Notes: generated by a model not told the origin, from the sequence alone. Shown: positions 10,101 to 18,011, numbered from the stretch's first letter. The stretch: 64,000 bases of DNA from an uncultured Psychrosphaera sp. (GCF_947500655.1 NZ_CANMSK010000002.1:186001-250000); one strand, 5' to 3'. Made by a program: numbers and translations.

Positions 10101-10391
10101 GCGGGAATAATAGTACGTAACTCCATTTTGCTGGTGGACTTTATTGAGCAACAATTAGCACAAGGTGTGGACTTAAAAGATGCGGTGGTAGCCTCGGCTC
10201 AAATGCGTGCTAGACCAATTATATTAACCGCATTAGCCGCTATGATAGGTGCCTTGTTTATTCTGTCAGATCCAATATTTAAAGGCCTCGCGGTTTCATT
10301 AATATTTGGTATGGCGGTCTCGTCAGTATTAACGCTAGTGGTTATTCCAATTGCGTATTATCGCAGTAAGAAAGACAAGAGCGAGCTGTAA
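7152..10391 (+). CDS. RND family efflux permease
   Basis: An AcrB/HAE1-type inner-membrane proton-driven exporter of about 1,079 residues. It has TM1 at the N-terminus, then a periplasmic loop beginning PKEEDPQINV, a subtype common in marine bacteria. The TM block at about residues 340-520 contains the charged DDAIVVVENIHRR motif, and a second periplasmic loop and TM block follow. The ATG at 7152 is chosen over an upstream GTG at 7143 because AAAGGTGA at 7139-7146 then sits at Shine-Dalgarno distance. The last codons and the TAA stop lie inside the first copy of a 36-bp repeat, so the C-terminal end may have been set by the repeat. Substrate not predictable. Confidence 0.92.
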   Translation: MGISGRIAKLSLNNPITPLFGIMIVILGLIAILITPKEEDPQINVTMVDVFISAPGLSSGEVEQQISIKAENAMSQMAGVEDVYSVSMQGRSVITVQFTVGIKRQEALVKTWNQVMTELYWPSQYGVGQTAVRARGINDVPIVSLTFWSDDPNVSQTQVGQVATSVSQVLQRVEGSRNIETVGYAQNAVNVKIDPVKAAAFGVDVRAVLSAMQQFGGHSPELPIQTDNKDVVVAIGQFLTSEQDVKDLVVFSKLDSKKDAQGTKLVYLRDIADISLSSIKPTSYVQMGFGQASVESTGLHSAVTLSVAKQEGRNAIDVANAVLDTAEALKGKIIPDNIQYSVTRNSGLTAQQKANKLIQKLLFATMAVVVLVLFFLGKRAAIIVGLAVGLTLLITLFSSWAWGFTLNRISLFALIFSIGILVDDAIVVVENIHRRQHSHPEESLVELIPKAVDEVGGSTILATFTVIAALLPMAFVSGLMGPYMSPIPINASTGMLLSLVIAFTITPWLAVRLLKGEHKDDNTDDKTVVGDNNAQDKESGDIIGRIAGNFLSKFITAKDSLTNQWKLFAGIVILMIAVMVLPVTGLVLLKMLPFDNKATMEIAVDMPEGTTVETTLAALQEMSSELAKQDYVVNYQLYAGTNAPITFNGLVRQYYMRAMSHQGEITLTIVGNKERDEGSHDLAKQMRSLLLPIANKLNANFKMVEEPSGPPTLAPIVAEVYGPDQASREQTASALLNAFNTTDEIVDTDTTIAAQQVKWQVVINEQRAQQLGIVKSQAQSMLYQLLSEDPIGYLHDRLGNTPTPIIVSADVSYKANMQAWLNTKMANDQGLLVPLSEFVEIVQVTQDQPIYHKNLRPVIYVMADMAGETDSPLYGMFEAGASFSEQNPGVEIFYTQAPDQAYTNAIKWDGEWQITYETFRDMGIAYGVGLLLIYLLIVGQFKNYRLPLIIMAPIPLTMIGIFPGHWIMDAKFTAPSMIGMIALAGIIVRNSILLVDFIEQQLAQGVDLKDAVVASAQMRARPIILTALAAMIGALFILSDPIFKGLAVSLIFGMAVSSVLTLVVIPIAYYRSKKDKSEL

Positions 10392-10450
10392 GAATGGCTT
10401 CGCCACTAGCGGTAGAGCGAGCTGTAAGAATGGCTTCGCCACTAGCTGTA
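10379..10450. repeat. Two tandem 36-bp REP-like units
   Basis: Two copies (10379-10414 and 10415-10450) begin GAGCGAGCTGTAAGAATGGC and contain TGGC-TTC-GCCA, a small hairpin. The first copy contains the stop codon of the RND permease gene. Related units follow the two GLUG genes at 12481, 14491 and 14619. Confidence 0.85.
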
Positions 10451-10481
10451 AGCTTTAAGTAAAAGCTTATTACTAATATAA

Positions 10482-10516
10482 AAATCCGATGCTGCTGTAG
10501 CATTGGATTTTTTTAT
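10482..10516 (+). terminator. Intrinsic terminator of the RND operon
   Basis: AATCCGATGCT and AGCATTGGATT pair with one mismatch around GCTGT, followed by a run of T. Confidence 0.8.
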
Positions 10517-10756
10517 GCTTGTTATATGTGCATAAGCGTTAATCCTTCATATGAAAATATAATTTAACATCTCACAACATATTAGATAAATAAGTTATTA
10601 GATTTGAGAAATTAGAGAACCATTTCACTTGTGTAAAATTGATTGCATTTTGTACTGGTCAGACCTACAATCCTGCCCGCTGAAATTTCAGTTAGAATTT
10701 TGAAACATACAATATTCGTAGTTAACTTATACAGATTGTTAAGGTTAGAAAATTAT

Positions 10757-12475
10757 ATGAACAAACTACTTAAGACGTTAGCAAACCCTTTTGCAATGAT
10801 GTCATTTAATATGACACTGCAACCTATTAAAATGCTGTGCATTATTCCATTGCTTCTCACGCTAACTGCTTGTGGCGCTGGTTCAGCAGGTGAGGCAGGT
10901 GAGGCAGTTGAACCTGTTGTTGTTGATGGCAACACAGATACAGACACAGATACAGACACAGACACAGATACAGACACAGACACTGATACAGACGGTGATG
11001 GCGTAGGCGACAATGCCGATGCTTTTCCAAATGATGCCACTGAAACGGTAGACACAGACGGTGATGGCGTAGGCGACAATGCCGATGTTTTTCCAAATGA
11101 TGCCACTGAAACGGCAGACACAGATAGTGATGGCGTAGGCGACAATGCCGATGCTTTTCCAAATGATGCCACTGAAACGGCAGACACAGATAGTGATGGC
11201 GTAGGCGACAATGCCGATGCTTTTCCAAATGATGCCACTGAAACGGCAGATACAGACGGTGATGGCGTAGGCGACAATACCGATGCTTTTCCAAATGATG
11301 CCACTGAAACGACAGACACAGACGGAGATGGTACTGGCGACAATGCAGACATCGACGACAACGACAATGGCCTGATTGAAATTAGCAGCCTAGAGCAACT
11401 GGATTGGATACGTAATGATTTAGCTGGTTCATCACTTAATGATGGCTTAACTGCAATAACAAGCGGTTGTACAATCGGCTGTATCGGTTACGAACTCACT
11501 CAAAACCTCGATTTCGATACCAACGGTGATGACATGATGGATGCCAACGACACCTATTTTGACTACGACGGTGATAGCAGCAACAGCGGTTGGTTACCTA
11601 TCGGTACAGACATGGCACCCTTTACTGCTATTTTTGATGGTAATGATTTTGAGGTGTTTAACCTTTACATCAACAGAGCCACTACCGATGCTGAAACTAG
11701 TGGTGAGTATATCGGCTTATTTGGTTACCTAGACGGAAGCGCATCTGATGCGGAGATACGCAATATTGGACTAACTGGTGGGTTAATGAGTATTACCGGT
11801 AAAACGTATACCGGCGCACTGGCTGGTTATACCAGTAATGTGAGCATCAGCGATGTTTATTCAACTGGGGATGTATCTGCACCAGCATCAAATGTTTCTT
11901 ATGTTGGTGGCCTCGTGGGCCGTGCAGAGTATAGCCCAATTCGAGAAAGCTATACCACAGGTGCAATATCAGGAGACTCCTATGTTGGCGGACTTGTTGG
12001 CTATGCACTAGGTACAAAAATAGTTGCAAGTTACGCCACAGGTTCCGTTACTGGTGATTCCCGCATTGGCGGTCTTGCTGGTTATGCTCATAACTCTGCC
12101 AGTATCCGCGCCAGTTATGCAACCGGGTTGGTGACAGGTACATCCGACACAGGCGGCCTTGTGGGTTCTGGATATGGTGCACCTTATATTTACGCCAGTT
12201 ACTGGGCCATTGATACTAGCGGTCAAAGTTTGGGGTATGGCGGTGGCGAAGGCAGAGGAGCAGTAGTTGATGAAGCCACAATAGGCGCAACCCTCGCCGA
12301 GCTTCAATGCCCAACAGCTGCAAGTGACAGCACCTGCCTAACCGGCGAAACGCTTTATGAAGGTTGGGGTGCGATTGACCACGATGACGATGATACAACA
12401 GACCCAATTAGTCCTTGGATTTTTGGTGACAGCAGCACACTACCAACGTTGGATATGAGTATTACAATTCCTTAA
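10757..12475 (+). CDS. TSP3-repeat and GLUG-repeat lipoprotein, copy 1
   Basis: About 572 residues from the ATG at 10757, which has AAGGTT upstream; a longer frame reaches 10643 but its first 38 residues look non-coding. A signal peptide with lipobox LTAC (Cys39) is followed by a TDTDTD stretch. Five 22-residue thrombospondin type-3-like units (DGDGVGDNADAFPNDATE) then provide many Asp/Asn residues typical of Ca2+ sites. The C-terminal half has about five GLUG motifs (YVGGLVGYALGTKIVASYAT), found in surface adhesins of marine bacteria. It is probably anchored in the outer membrane. The second copy follows directly, sharing flanks and both protein ends. Confidence 0.85.
   Translation: MNKLLKTLANPFAMMSFNMTLQPIKMLCIIPLLLTLTACGAGSAGEAGEAVEPVVVDGNTDTDTDTDTDTDTDTDTDTDGDGVGDNADAFPNDATETVDTDGDGVGDNADVFPNDATETADTDSDGVGDNADAFPNDATETADTDSDGVGDNADAFPNDATETADTDGDGVGDNTDAFPNDATETTDTDGDGTGDNADIDDNDNGLIEISSLEQLDWIRNDLAGSSLNDGLTAITSGCTIGCIGYELTQNLDFDTNGDDMMDANDTYFDYDGDSSNSGWLPIGTDMAPFTAIFDGNDFEVFNLYINRATTDAETSGEYIGLFGYLDGSASDAEIRNIGLTGGLMSITGKTYTGALAGYTSNVSISDVYSTGDVSAPASNVSYVGGLVGRAEYSPIRESYTTGAISGDSYVGGLVGYALGTKIVASYATGSVTGDSRIGGLAGYAHNSASIRASYATGLVTGTSDTGGLVGSGYGAPYIYASYWAIDTSGQSLGYGGGEGRGAVVDEATIGATLAELQCPTAASDSTCLTGETLYEGWGAIDHDDDDTTDPISPWIFGDSSTLPTLDMSITIP
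10934..11330 (+). repeat. TD dipeptide and 66-bp TSP3 unit repeats in copy 1
   Basis: A run of 6-bp ACAGAT/ACAGAC units (about 10934-10990) is followed by five nearly identical 66-bp units that encode the calcium-binding-type repeats. Both unit lengths keep the frame, so slippage would change linker length without stopping translation. Confidence 0.85.
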
Positions 12476-12480
12476 ATAGT

Positions 12481-12532
12481 GAGTAAGCCGTAAGAATGGC
12501 TTGTTGCTAGCTGTAAGCTTTAAATAAAAGCG
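12481..12532. repeat. REP-like unit after GLUG gene 1
   Basis: GAGTAAGCCGTAAGAATGGC begins a unit related to the pair at 10379. It ends in AAGCTTTAAATAAAAGCG and runs into the terminator. Confidence 0.7.
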
Positions 12533-12563
12533 AGGTGGATCATTAAATTCACCTCGCTTTTTT
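12526..12563 (+). terminator. Terminator of GLUG gene 1
   Basis: AAAAGCGAGGTG and CACCTCGCTTTT form a perfect 12-bp stem followed by T residues. Confidence 0.85.
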
Positions 12564-12898
12564 GCTTTTTGTAAGTGTATTTTTAGAGGTGATATTTTAC
12601 TAAGAGCATGCACTTAATAGAATCTTCCATTTAAAAGAGCACTTCATTTAGCCTGGCTCTGGGTTGTGCATCATATAAGCGTTAATCCTCATATGAAAAT
12701 ATAATTTAACATCTCACAATATATTAGATAAATAAGTTATTAAATTTGACAAGTTAGAGAACCATTTCACTTGTGTAAAATTGATTGCATTTTGTACTGG
12801 TCAGACCTACAATCCTGCCCGCTCAAATTTCAGTTCGAATTTTGAAACATACAATATTCGTAGTTAACTTATACAGATTGTTAAGGTTAGAAAATTAT

Positions 12899-14485
12899 AT
12901 GAACAAACCACTTAAGATGTTCGCAAACCCTTTTGCAATGATGTCATTTAATATGACACTGCAACCTATTAAAATGCTGTGCATTATTCCATTGCTTCTT
13001 ACGCTAACTGCTTGTGACGCTGACCCAGCAGATGAGACAGTTGAACCAGTTGTTGTTGATGGCAACACAGATACAGATACAGACACAGATCCAGACACAG
13101 ACACAGATCCAGACACAGGTACAGACACAGGTACAGACACAGGTACAGACACAGGTACAGACACAGGTACAGACACAGGTACAGACACAGGTACATATAC
13201 AGATACAGACGGTGATGGCGTTGGCGACAATGCCGATGCTTTTCCAAATGATGCCACTGAAACTACAGATACAGACGGTGATGGCGTTGGCGATAACAGT
13301 GATAACTGCGTATCGATCACCAACGAAGACCAAACAGATACCGACGGCGATCTAGTCGGCAATGCCTGTGACATCGACGACAACGACAACGGCCTGATTG
13401 AAATCAGCAGCCTAGAGCAACTTGACAGGATACGTAATAACTTGGCTGGTACATCTCTAGACGATGGTATATCACTGAATAGTGACAATGGTTGTTATAT
13501 CATTTCGGGTTGTAACGGCTATGAACTTACTCAAAACCTCGATTTCGATACCAATGGCGATGGCATTATGGATGCTAATGACACCTATTATGACTATGAC
13601 GGCGATAGCAGTAACAGTGGTTGGCTACCAATTGGCACAGAAACGGAACCCTTTACTGCTATTTTTGAGGGCAATGGTTATGAAATACGTAACCTCTATA
13701 TCAACCGAAGCTATGACGATGACGGAACAAGCGGAGGCCACATTGGTCTTTTTGGTTATCTAGACAATAGCACCTCAGTTAACGCTGAAATACGCAATAT
13801 TGGCTTAACCGGTGAACTTATGGATGTCACAGGTGGCCCATATACAGGTGGGCTGGCCGGCTATATGGAATACACTACCATTACTTCAAGCTACACCACC
13901 GGCAAAGTCTCTGGAGCTGGGAGTAATGTAGGTGGGCTGGCTGGCTACATGCGATACGCTAACATTACTTCAAGTTACACCACCGGCACAGTTACTGGTG
14001 GCGCGAACTATACAGGCGGGCTTGTTGGTCAAACTCTCTTCAGCAGTATTGTGACAAGCTACACCACCGCTTCTGTCTCTGCTCAGTATGGTACGGGCGG
14101 GCTTATTGGCCAAGCGGTTAATAATAATATCGTGGCAAGTTACGCCACTGGTACAGTCGCTGGGGGCAATTATACAGCCGGACTTATTGGCAGAGTGTTT
14201 GATAGCAGCATGACAGCCAGTTACTGGGCGACAGATAGTAGCTTACAAGGTAACCCAGTTGGTCAGAATAATGACTCTACGGTTGACGCCATAGGTGCAA
14301 CCCTCGACGAGCTTAAATGCCCAACAGCTGCAAGTGACAGCACCTGCCTAACCGGCGAAACGCTTTATGAAGGTTGGGGTGCGATTGACCACGATGACGA
14401 TGATACAACAGACCCAATTAGTCCTTGGATTTTTGGTGACAGCAGCACACTACCAACGTTGGATATGAGTATTACAATTCCTTAA
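12899..14485 (+). CDS. TSP3-repeat and GLUG-repeat lipoprotein, copy 2
   Basis: About 528 residues from the ATG at 12899. It is a tandem paralogue of the preceding gene: the signal peptide and lipobox (LTACDAD) are nearly identical, and the last 55 or so residues, from ELKCPTAASDSTC onward, differ only slightly. The linker is now a run of DTGTDTG units and only two to three TSP3-type units remain, one reading DNSDNCVSITNEDQTDTDGD, closer to a classical TSP3 repeat. The GLUG region (GGLAGYMEYTTITSSYTTG) has diverged from copy 1. This pattern of conserved ends with a variable middle suggests duplication followed by diversification of the exposed part. Confidence 0.85.
   Translation: MNKPLKMFANPFAMMSFNMTLQPIKMLCIIPLLLTLTACDADPADETVEPVVVDGNTDTDTDTDPDTDTDPDTGTDTGTDTGTDTGTDTGTDTGTDTGTYTDTDGDGVGDNADAFPNDATETTDTDGDGVGDNSDNCVSITNEDQTDTDGDLVGNACDIDDNDNGLIEISSLEQLDRIRNNLAGTSLDDGISLNSDNGCYIISGCNGYELTQNLDFDTNGDGIMDANDTYYDYDGDSSNSGWLPIGTETEPFTAIFEGNGYEIRNLYINRSYDDDGTSGGHIGLFGYLDNSTSVNAEIRNIGLTGELMDVTGGPYTGGLAGYMEYTTITSSYTTGKVSGAGSNVGGLAGYMRYANITSSYTTGTVTGGANYTGGLVGQTLFSSIVTSYTTASVSAQYGTGGLIGQAVNNNIVASYATGTVAGGNYTAGLIGRVFDSSMTASYWATDSSLQGNPVGQNNDSTVDAIGATLDELKCPTAASDSTCLTGETLYEGWGAIDHDDDDTTDPISPWIFGDSSTLPTLDMSITIP
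13068..13208 (+). repeat. DTGTDTG-coding microsatellite in copy 2
   Basis: Repeats of ACAGGTACAGAC (12 bp), preceded by 6-bp and 18-bp variants with CCAGAC, encode a flexible acidic linker between lipid anchor and calcium-binding repeats. All units keep the frame. Confidence 0.8.
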
Positions 14486-14490
14486 ATAGT

Positions 14491-14534
14491 GAGTAAGCCG
14501 TAAGAATGGCTTGTTGCTAGCTTAAGTAAAAGCG
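14491..14534. repeat. REP-like unit after GLUG gene 2
   Basis: Same family as 12481-12532, slightly shortened (GCTAGCTTAAGTAAAAGCG). Confidence 0.65.
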
Positions 14535-14552
14535 TTGAACTACAAAATCAAT

Positions 14553-14591
14553 AAAACCGAGATAGATCATTAAATCTATCTCGGTTTTTTT
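14553..14591 (+). terminator. Terminator of GLUG gene 2
   Basis: AAAACCGAGATAGAT and ATCTATCTCGGTTTT pair perfectly, followed by T residues. Confidence 0.85.
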
Positions 14592-14618
14592 ATGTTTGTT
14601 ATATGTGCATAAGCGTTA

Positions 14619-14671
14619 GAGCAAACCGTAAGAATGGCTTCGCCACTAGCTGTAAGCTTTAAGTAAAAGCG
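14619..14671. repeat. REP-like unit beyond the second GLUG terminator
   Basis: GAGCAAACCGTAAGAATGGC followed by TTCGCCACTAGCTG and AAGCTTTAAGTAAAAGCG. It lies outside the gene's terminator, so the family is not simply part of the genes it follows. Confidence 0.65.
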
Positions 14672-14760
14672 TGTATTAAAGCAGATATTGTAAAAAGCAG
14701 ATCCAACCCCAGTTAGTAAGGGAATATACTAAATGGAGTTGATTGCAATAGGATGGCTTT

Positions 14761-15000
14761 ATGAAACGCTATAAAAGCAAAAAAGAAGAATACCAAACCG
14801 CATTAGACATGTTAGCCATTGGTCTTGAGGGGAAAACCTATTTACCTAAGCCATCTAAATTAATGCTGTTAACCGCTTTTTTATTTTGCTCATTAGTTTT
14901 TACGCCGTTAAGCTCTGCTGTAAATGTTTCCTCTATTAATCTTGCGCTACCAGCAAAACCCAAAGTGATATTCAGCCAAAAAGCAGAACAGAAAACTTAA
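14761..15000 (+). CDS. Small hypothetical membrane protein
   Basis: A 79-residue protein that I do not recognise. It has a charged N-terminus (KRYKSKKEEYQ), one hydrophobic segment at about residues 38-55 (LMLLTAFLFCSLVFTPLSSA) and a short polar tail. AGGATGG lies just upstream of the ATG at Shine-Dalgarno distance. It stands alone after the GLUG genes. The length and lone position mean it could be a chance frame, but the clear TM segment and ribosome site favour a real gene. Confidence 0.5.
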   Translation: MKRYKSKKEEYQTALDMLAIGLEGKTYLPKPSKLMLLTAFLFCSLVFTPLSSAVNVSSINLALPAKPKVIFSQKAEQKT

Positions 15001-15066
15001 CCTAAGATCTAGCCTGTTAATTTTACTACTGTATTTATACTTTCTGATTTTAAATAATTTTATATA

Positions 15067-15348
15067 TAGGGGCTGTTTACCTTTCATTTTATGCAACGTT
15101 GAGTGGAAAATGATTCACAATCGCGGCATAAGCATCGAGGTTTAATGGATTAAATAAGTATGTTTATAACAAAGAGTGGAGATAATTTAACCTCAACCCG
15201 AAGGGCTGGGTCTATTTGTCACCCCAACTTCGTTCTTGTTAATTTTAGCCAGACACTTAAATAGAACCACTATTTGCGAGTCTTCTGCCTCGCTGGATGC
15301 AACAAATAGCCGCCAGCGTTGCAGAAAATGAAAGATAAACAGCCCCTA
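15067..15348. mobile_element. MITE-like element with 32-bp terminal inverted repeats
   Basis: The left end begins TAGGGGCTGTTTACCTTTCA (15067-15098) and the right end, read inward on the minus strand, begins TAGGGGCTGTTTATCTTTCA (15317-15348); two mismatches in 32 bases. The interior of about 220 bp has no convincing coding frame. The outer TA could be a 2-bp target duplication. It occupies most of the gap between 15001 and 15462. Confidence 0.75.
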
Positions 15349-15462
15349 GTAATTGCTTATGTAATTTGTTTAAAATCAGATAAGAATAAAACTAATCGCT
15401 GTGCATGATCTAATGGTTAAAGTCGAATGGTTAAATTTCACCACTGGGAAGTTATGTAATAA

Positions 15463-16005
15463 ATGGAAAAGTTAAAGATTTTGGCGTTGTCGGGAAGTCT
15501 TCGTAAGGTGTCATACAATACCGCTGCAATACATGCACTAAAATCATTGGCGTCTAGTCATGTAGGTGTAGATATAGTTGTTGGCGATATTAGTGAGTTA
15601 CCACTGTTTAATCCTGACCGTGAAAATGAACATATTCCCGCGTTAGAAAAATTAAAATCATCGCTAAATGACTGCGCAGGATTAATACTAGCAACCCCTG
15701 AATATGCTCATGGTATTAGCGGGCCGTTAAAAAATGCCCTTGACTGGTTAGTCAGTAGCGCTGAGTTCCCCAATACGCCAATTATGCTGATCAATACCTC
15801 GCCTAGAGCATCGCATGCTCAAGAGTCTCTACGGGAGGTTCTTGTCACTATGTCTGGAAATATAATTGAACAAGCCTGTGTTTCTATCCCTTTATTGGGC
15901 AGTGAGTTAAATAGTGCTGGTATTACTGAAAATGAAGAATTGGCAAATTTATTAACCAAAGCGCTTGGTGAGTTTTGTATTGAAATTGAAGCTGGAAAGT
16001 TATAA
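15463..16005 (+). CDS. NADPH-dependent FMN reductase family protein
   Basis: A 180-residue flavodoxin-fold protein. It starts with the phosphate-binding loop ILALSGSLRKVSYNTAA and carries TPEYAHGISGPLKNALDW, the hallmark of the NADPH-dependent FMN reductase/chromate reductase/azoreductase family. It binds FMN and reduces flavin, quinones or small electrophiles using NAD(P)H in the cytoplasm. The gene stands alone, and the exact substrate cannot be told from sequence. Confidence 0.88.
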   Translation: MEKLKILALSGSLRKVSYNTAAIHALKSLASSHVGVDIVVGDISELPLFNPDRENEHIPALEKLKSSLNDCAGLILATPEYAHGISGPLKNALDWLVSSAEFPNTPIMLINTSPRASHAQESLREVLVTMSGNIIEQACVSIPLLGSELNSAGITENEELANLLTKALGEFCIEIEAGKL

Positions 16006-16047
16006 TTTATTAACCTTATGTTTTAATAGTATTTTATCTTCATCTAG

Positions 16048-16413
16048 GTGCCAATTATAGTGATCGGTTTACTCTTTTTGTTTTCGACATTCGTCACATA
16101 CTTTCTGTGTTTCAAACTATTACTTAAAAAGTTAGGTGTTGAATCACTTATCTTAAAGAGGACATTGATCCTCACTATAACTTTAGTTTCGATTCAATTT
16201 GTCTGCATATTGTTTGCTGAATTGGCAGAACTAGATAACTCTGCATCTGTGATCATGACAATTATTTTATTTGCTTTAATTCTTAAGCGCTTTATCGTCT
16301 TAGAGTCATGGAAAGCTATTTTAGTACCAATAATAATTCCAATACTAGGCCAAGTGACTTTTGCTATAAGCTTACTGATATACATAGGAATCACGGGCAC
16401 GGTTAAAGTCTAG
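16048..16413 (+). CDS. Small integral membrane protein
   Basis: 121 residues from a GTG start, nearly all hydrophobic, with about four transmembrane helices (for example VIGLLFLFSTFVTYFLCF and TLILTITLVSIQFVCILF). No family recognised. It starts 42 bp after the FMN reductase stop on the same strand, so it may be co-transcribed. The lack of an obvious ribosome site at the GTG makes the start uncertain. Confidence 0.6.
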   Translation: MPIIVIGLLFLFSTFVTYFLCFKLLLKKLGVESLILKRTLILTITLVSIQFVCILFAELAELDNSASVIMTIILFALILKRFIVLESWKAILVPIIIPILGQVTFAISLLIYIGITGTVKV

Positions 16414-16467
16414 TGACTCGTTTGGGAGCGACTACTTTAATAACGTGTTATCTGGGTATAGGTGTAT

Positions 16468-16758
16468 TCAAAGCAGCTTTTTTATATCGCGGTAAAAGTT
16501 CTCATGGGTTCCTAAAGCAATCAGCTCTAAAATTATAGCTCCATCTTCATAACTATAACCTAAGAGTGTTAGCTGTTTGACCATTTTGAACTTATAAACT
16601 CTCATAAATGAAAGATCACCTTTTTTAGGCTCTCCTAACAAAGGATCGGCTATTACCTTTTTAATCGCTTTATCAAGTTCTAGTTTTTGATTATTGTGTA
16701 GCTTTTTAACAGCCCTTTTAAAGCTAGGTGTTTGTAAAACCCGCTTAATATTAGCCAA
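16468..16758 (-). CDS. RelE/ParE-type toxin
   Basis: A 96-residue type II toxin-antitoxin toxin, probably an mRNA interferase. It has the RelE-fold pattern: an N-terminal helix FKRAVKKLHNNQKLELDKAI, a central strand region (KGDLSFMRVYKF) and a C-terminal ELIALGTHENFYRDIKK with the usual his/tyr-rich end. It overlaps the antitoxin stop by 8 bp, which implies translational coupling. The genomic position, a single pair between housekeeping genes, is typical of a chromosomal TA locus. Confidence 0.8.
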   Translation of the reverse strand: MANIKRVLQTPSFKRAVKKLHNNQKLELDKAIKKVIADPLLGEPKKGDLSFMRVYKFKMVKQLTLLGYSYEDGAIILELIALGTHENFYRDIKKLL

Positions 16759-16972
16759 AACTATATTCCTCTAGTTTCCCTGCTTCTTTTTCTGCTTTTG
16801 CAATGATGGCTTGTTTGACAAATTCGTAAGGTAAATCAGGATTATCTTCCATCATTTCACCAATTTTCGCCCAATGCTCAATTTGCTTGGGGGTTGTGCG
16901 GTTTAGTGCTTTAGCCATCACAGCTGCTTTTTCCACTAATTCTTCATCTAGTCTAATGCTTGCCGTAGCCAT
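16751..16972 (-). CDS. ParD/RHH-type antitoxin
   Basis: A 73-residue antitoxin placed first in the TA operon. The N-terminus SIRLDEELVEKAAVMAKALN has the beta strand plus helix of a ribbon-helix-helix DNA-binding fold, followed by RTTPKQIEHWAKIGEMM, seen in ParD-like antitoxins. The acidic C-terminal part would wrap the toxin. It is expected to repress its own promoter upstream of 16972. Confidence 0.8.
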   Translation of the reverse strand: MATASIRLDEELVEKAAVMAKALNRTTPKQIEHWAKIGEMMEDNPDLPYEFVKQAIIAKAEKEAGKLEEYSFG

Positions 16973-17039
16973 ACTGTTTCCTCTAGTACATTTTATAGTC
17001 AGATTGTAGCGTTATGCCACAAATGTAGCAAGCTGCTTG

Positions 17040-18011
17040 TTAAACCAAACACCCTGAACATATACCTTGGATTTTTGTGGCGTTGAACGTGGCTTGTTGT
17101 AATTCTTGTTGGCTTTCTAGGCTTTTTTCAGGGCAGCCGTGGATTAGTCTTACTACAATTTGGCCTCTGTCTAATGCGCTTTGAATCGTCTCTACAATGG
17201 CGCCTTGAGTTGGAGTGATTTTGTCGCTGTCTTTGCGGGTTAGCTCTATTATCTCGTTTGAAACCTTGTCATCGTACACAATTAAGTCGGCTAATTGCAT
17301 GGCTTGTAGCGCTTTTAATGTTAGGTTTTCTGGATTGTTATTGCCAATGCCTACATAAAAAACAGAACCTGCTAATTGGTTATCCGCAGACAGAGTTTGT
17401 TCTATTAACTGTGTTACGCCATCCCAATCTTGTTGCCCTGCTTTGGCGGCAATGTCGCCACGGAAAAAACGCTCCCAAAAATGACGGCGGGAAGTAAAGT
17501 CGGTAATGGTGGCTTTGACTCGTTGGCGATAAGAACCTGCTAATGAAGCTAACTTACCTGTCCACTGCGGCATTAATGATTCAAATTTTTCTTTCCATAA
17601 ACGGGCTAAAACTGGCGCTTCACCGCCTGATGAAATTGCCACTACAATTGGTGAACGGTCAATGATCGCAGGCGTTATAAAGTGACAATATTCAGGATCG
17701 TCCACCACGTTTACAAATATTTTATGTGCTAAGGCATCGGCTTGTACTTGCCTGTTTAATGCGTTGTCATCGGTCGCCGCTATAACTAACCATTTATCAG
17801 GCAATAAAGATTTATTGTAATCGCCAACTATCAATTCTATGGAATAGGTTTGCGCTAAGTCTTGCACTTCCTCACAAATCTCATGAGAAACCACAGTAAG
17901 TTTTGCACCGGTTTTACACAGGGTTTGAATTTTTCTAAGGGCAACGGTGCCGCCGCCAACAACTAAAACAGGTTTGTTTTCTAACTTAACAAAAATAGGT
18001 AGTGTATTCAT
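17040..18011 (-). CDS. cysG: Siroheme synthase with a truncated, degenerate methyltransferase half
   Basis: 323 residues against about 460 for full CysG. The N-terminal half is intact: a Rossmann motif VLVVGGGTVALRKIQTL (residues about 14-30), AATDDNALN, and the dimerisation/SUMT linker region (SRRHFWERFFRGDIA). It should act as precorrin-2 dehydrogenase and sirohydrochlorin ferrochelatase. The C-terminal ~110 residues resemble the start of the SUMT domain (VFYVGIGNNNPENLTLKALQ), but the SAM motif GxGPGD has become GIGNNNP and RLKGGDP has become RLIHGCP, and the rest is missing. Methyltransferase activity is therefore very unlikely; the separate cobA at 57511 can replace it. It supports NirB, which needs siroheme. 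Confidence 0.88.
   Translation of the reverse strand: MNTLPIFVKLENKPVLVVGGGTVALRKIQTLCKTGAKLTVVSHEICEEVQDLAQTYSIELIVGDYNKSLLPDKWLVIAATDDNALNRQVQADALAHKIFVNVVDDPEYCHFITPAIIDRSPIVVAISSGGEAPVLARLWKEKFESLMPQWTGKLASLAGSYRQRVKATITDFTSRRHFWERFFRGDIAAKAGQQDWDGVTQLIEQTLSADNQLAGSVFYVGIGNNNPENLTLKALQAMQLADLIVYDDKVSNEIIELTRKDSDKITPTQGAIVETIQSALDRGQIVVRLIHGCPEKSLESQQELQQATFNATKIQGICSGCLV

Noticed and set aside
10753..11367. Long minus-strand frame opposite the TSP3 repeats
   Set aside because: It is the antisense of a simple repeat; the periodic SVSVSV-like and SPTPS-like product mirrors DNA repetition and lacks a ribosome site.
12895..13488. Long minus-strand frame opposite the DTGTDTG repeat
   Set aside because: Same reason; repeat-derived open frame without signals of its own.
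15067..15348. Insertion sequence with transposase
   Set aside because: The interior is too short and has no transposase frame; hence MITE-like.
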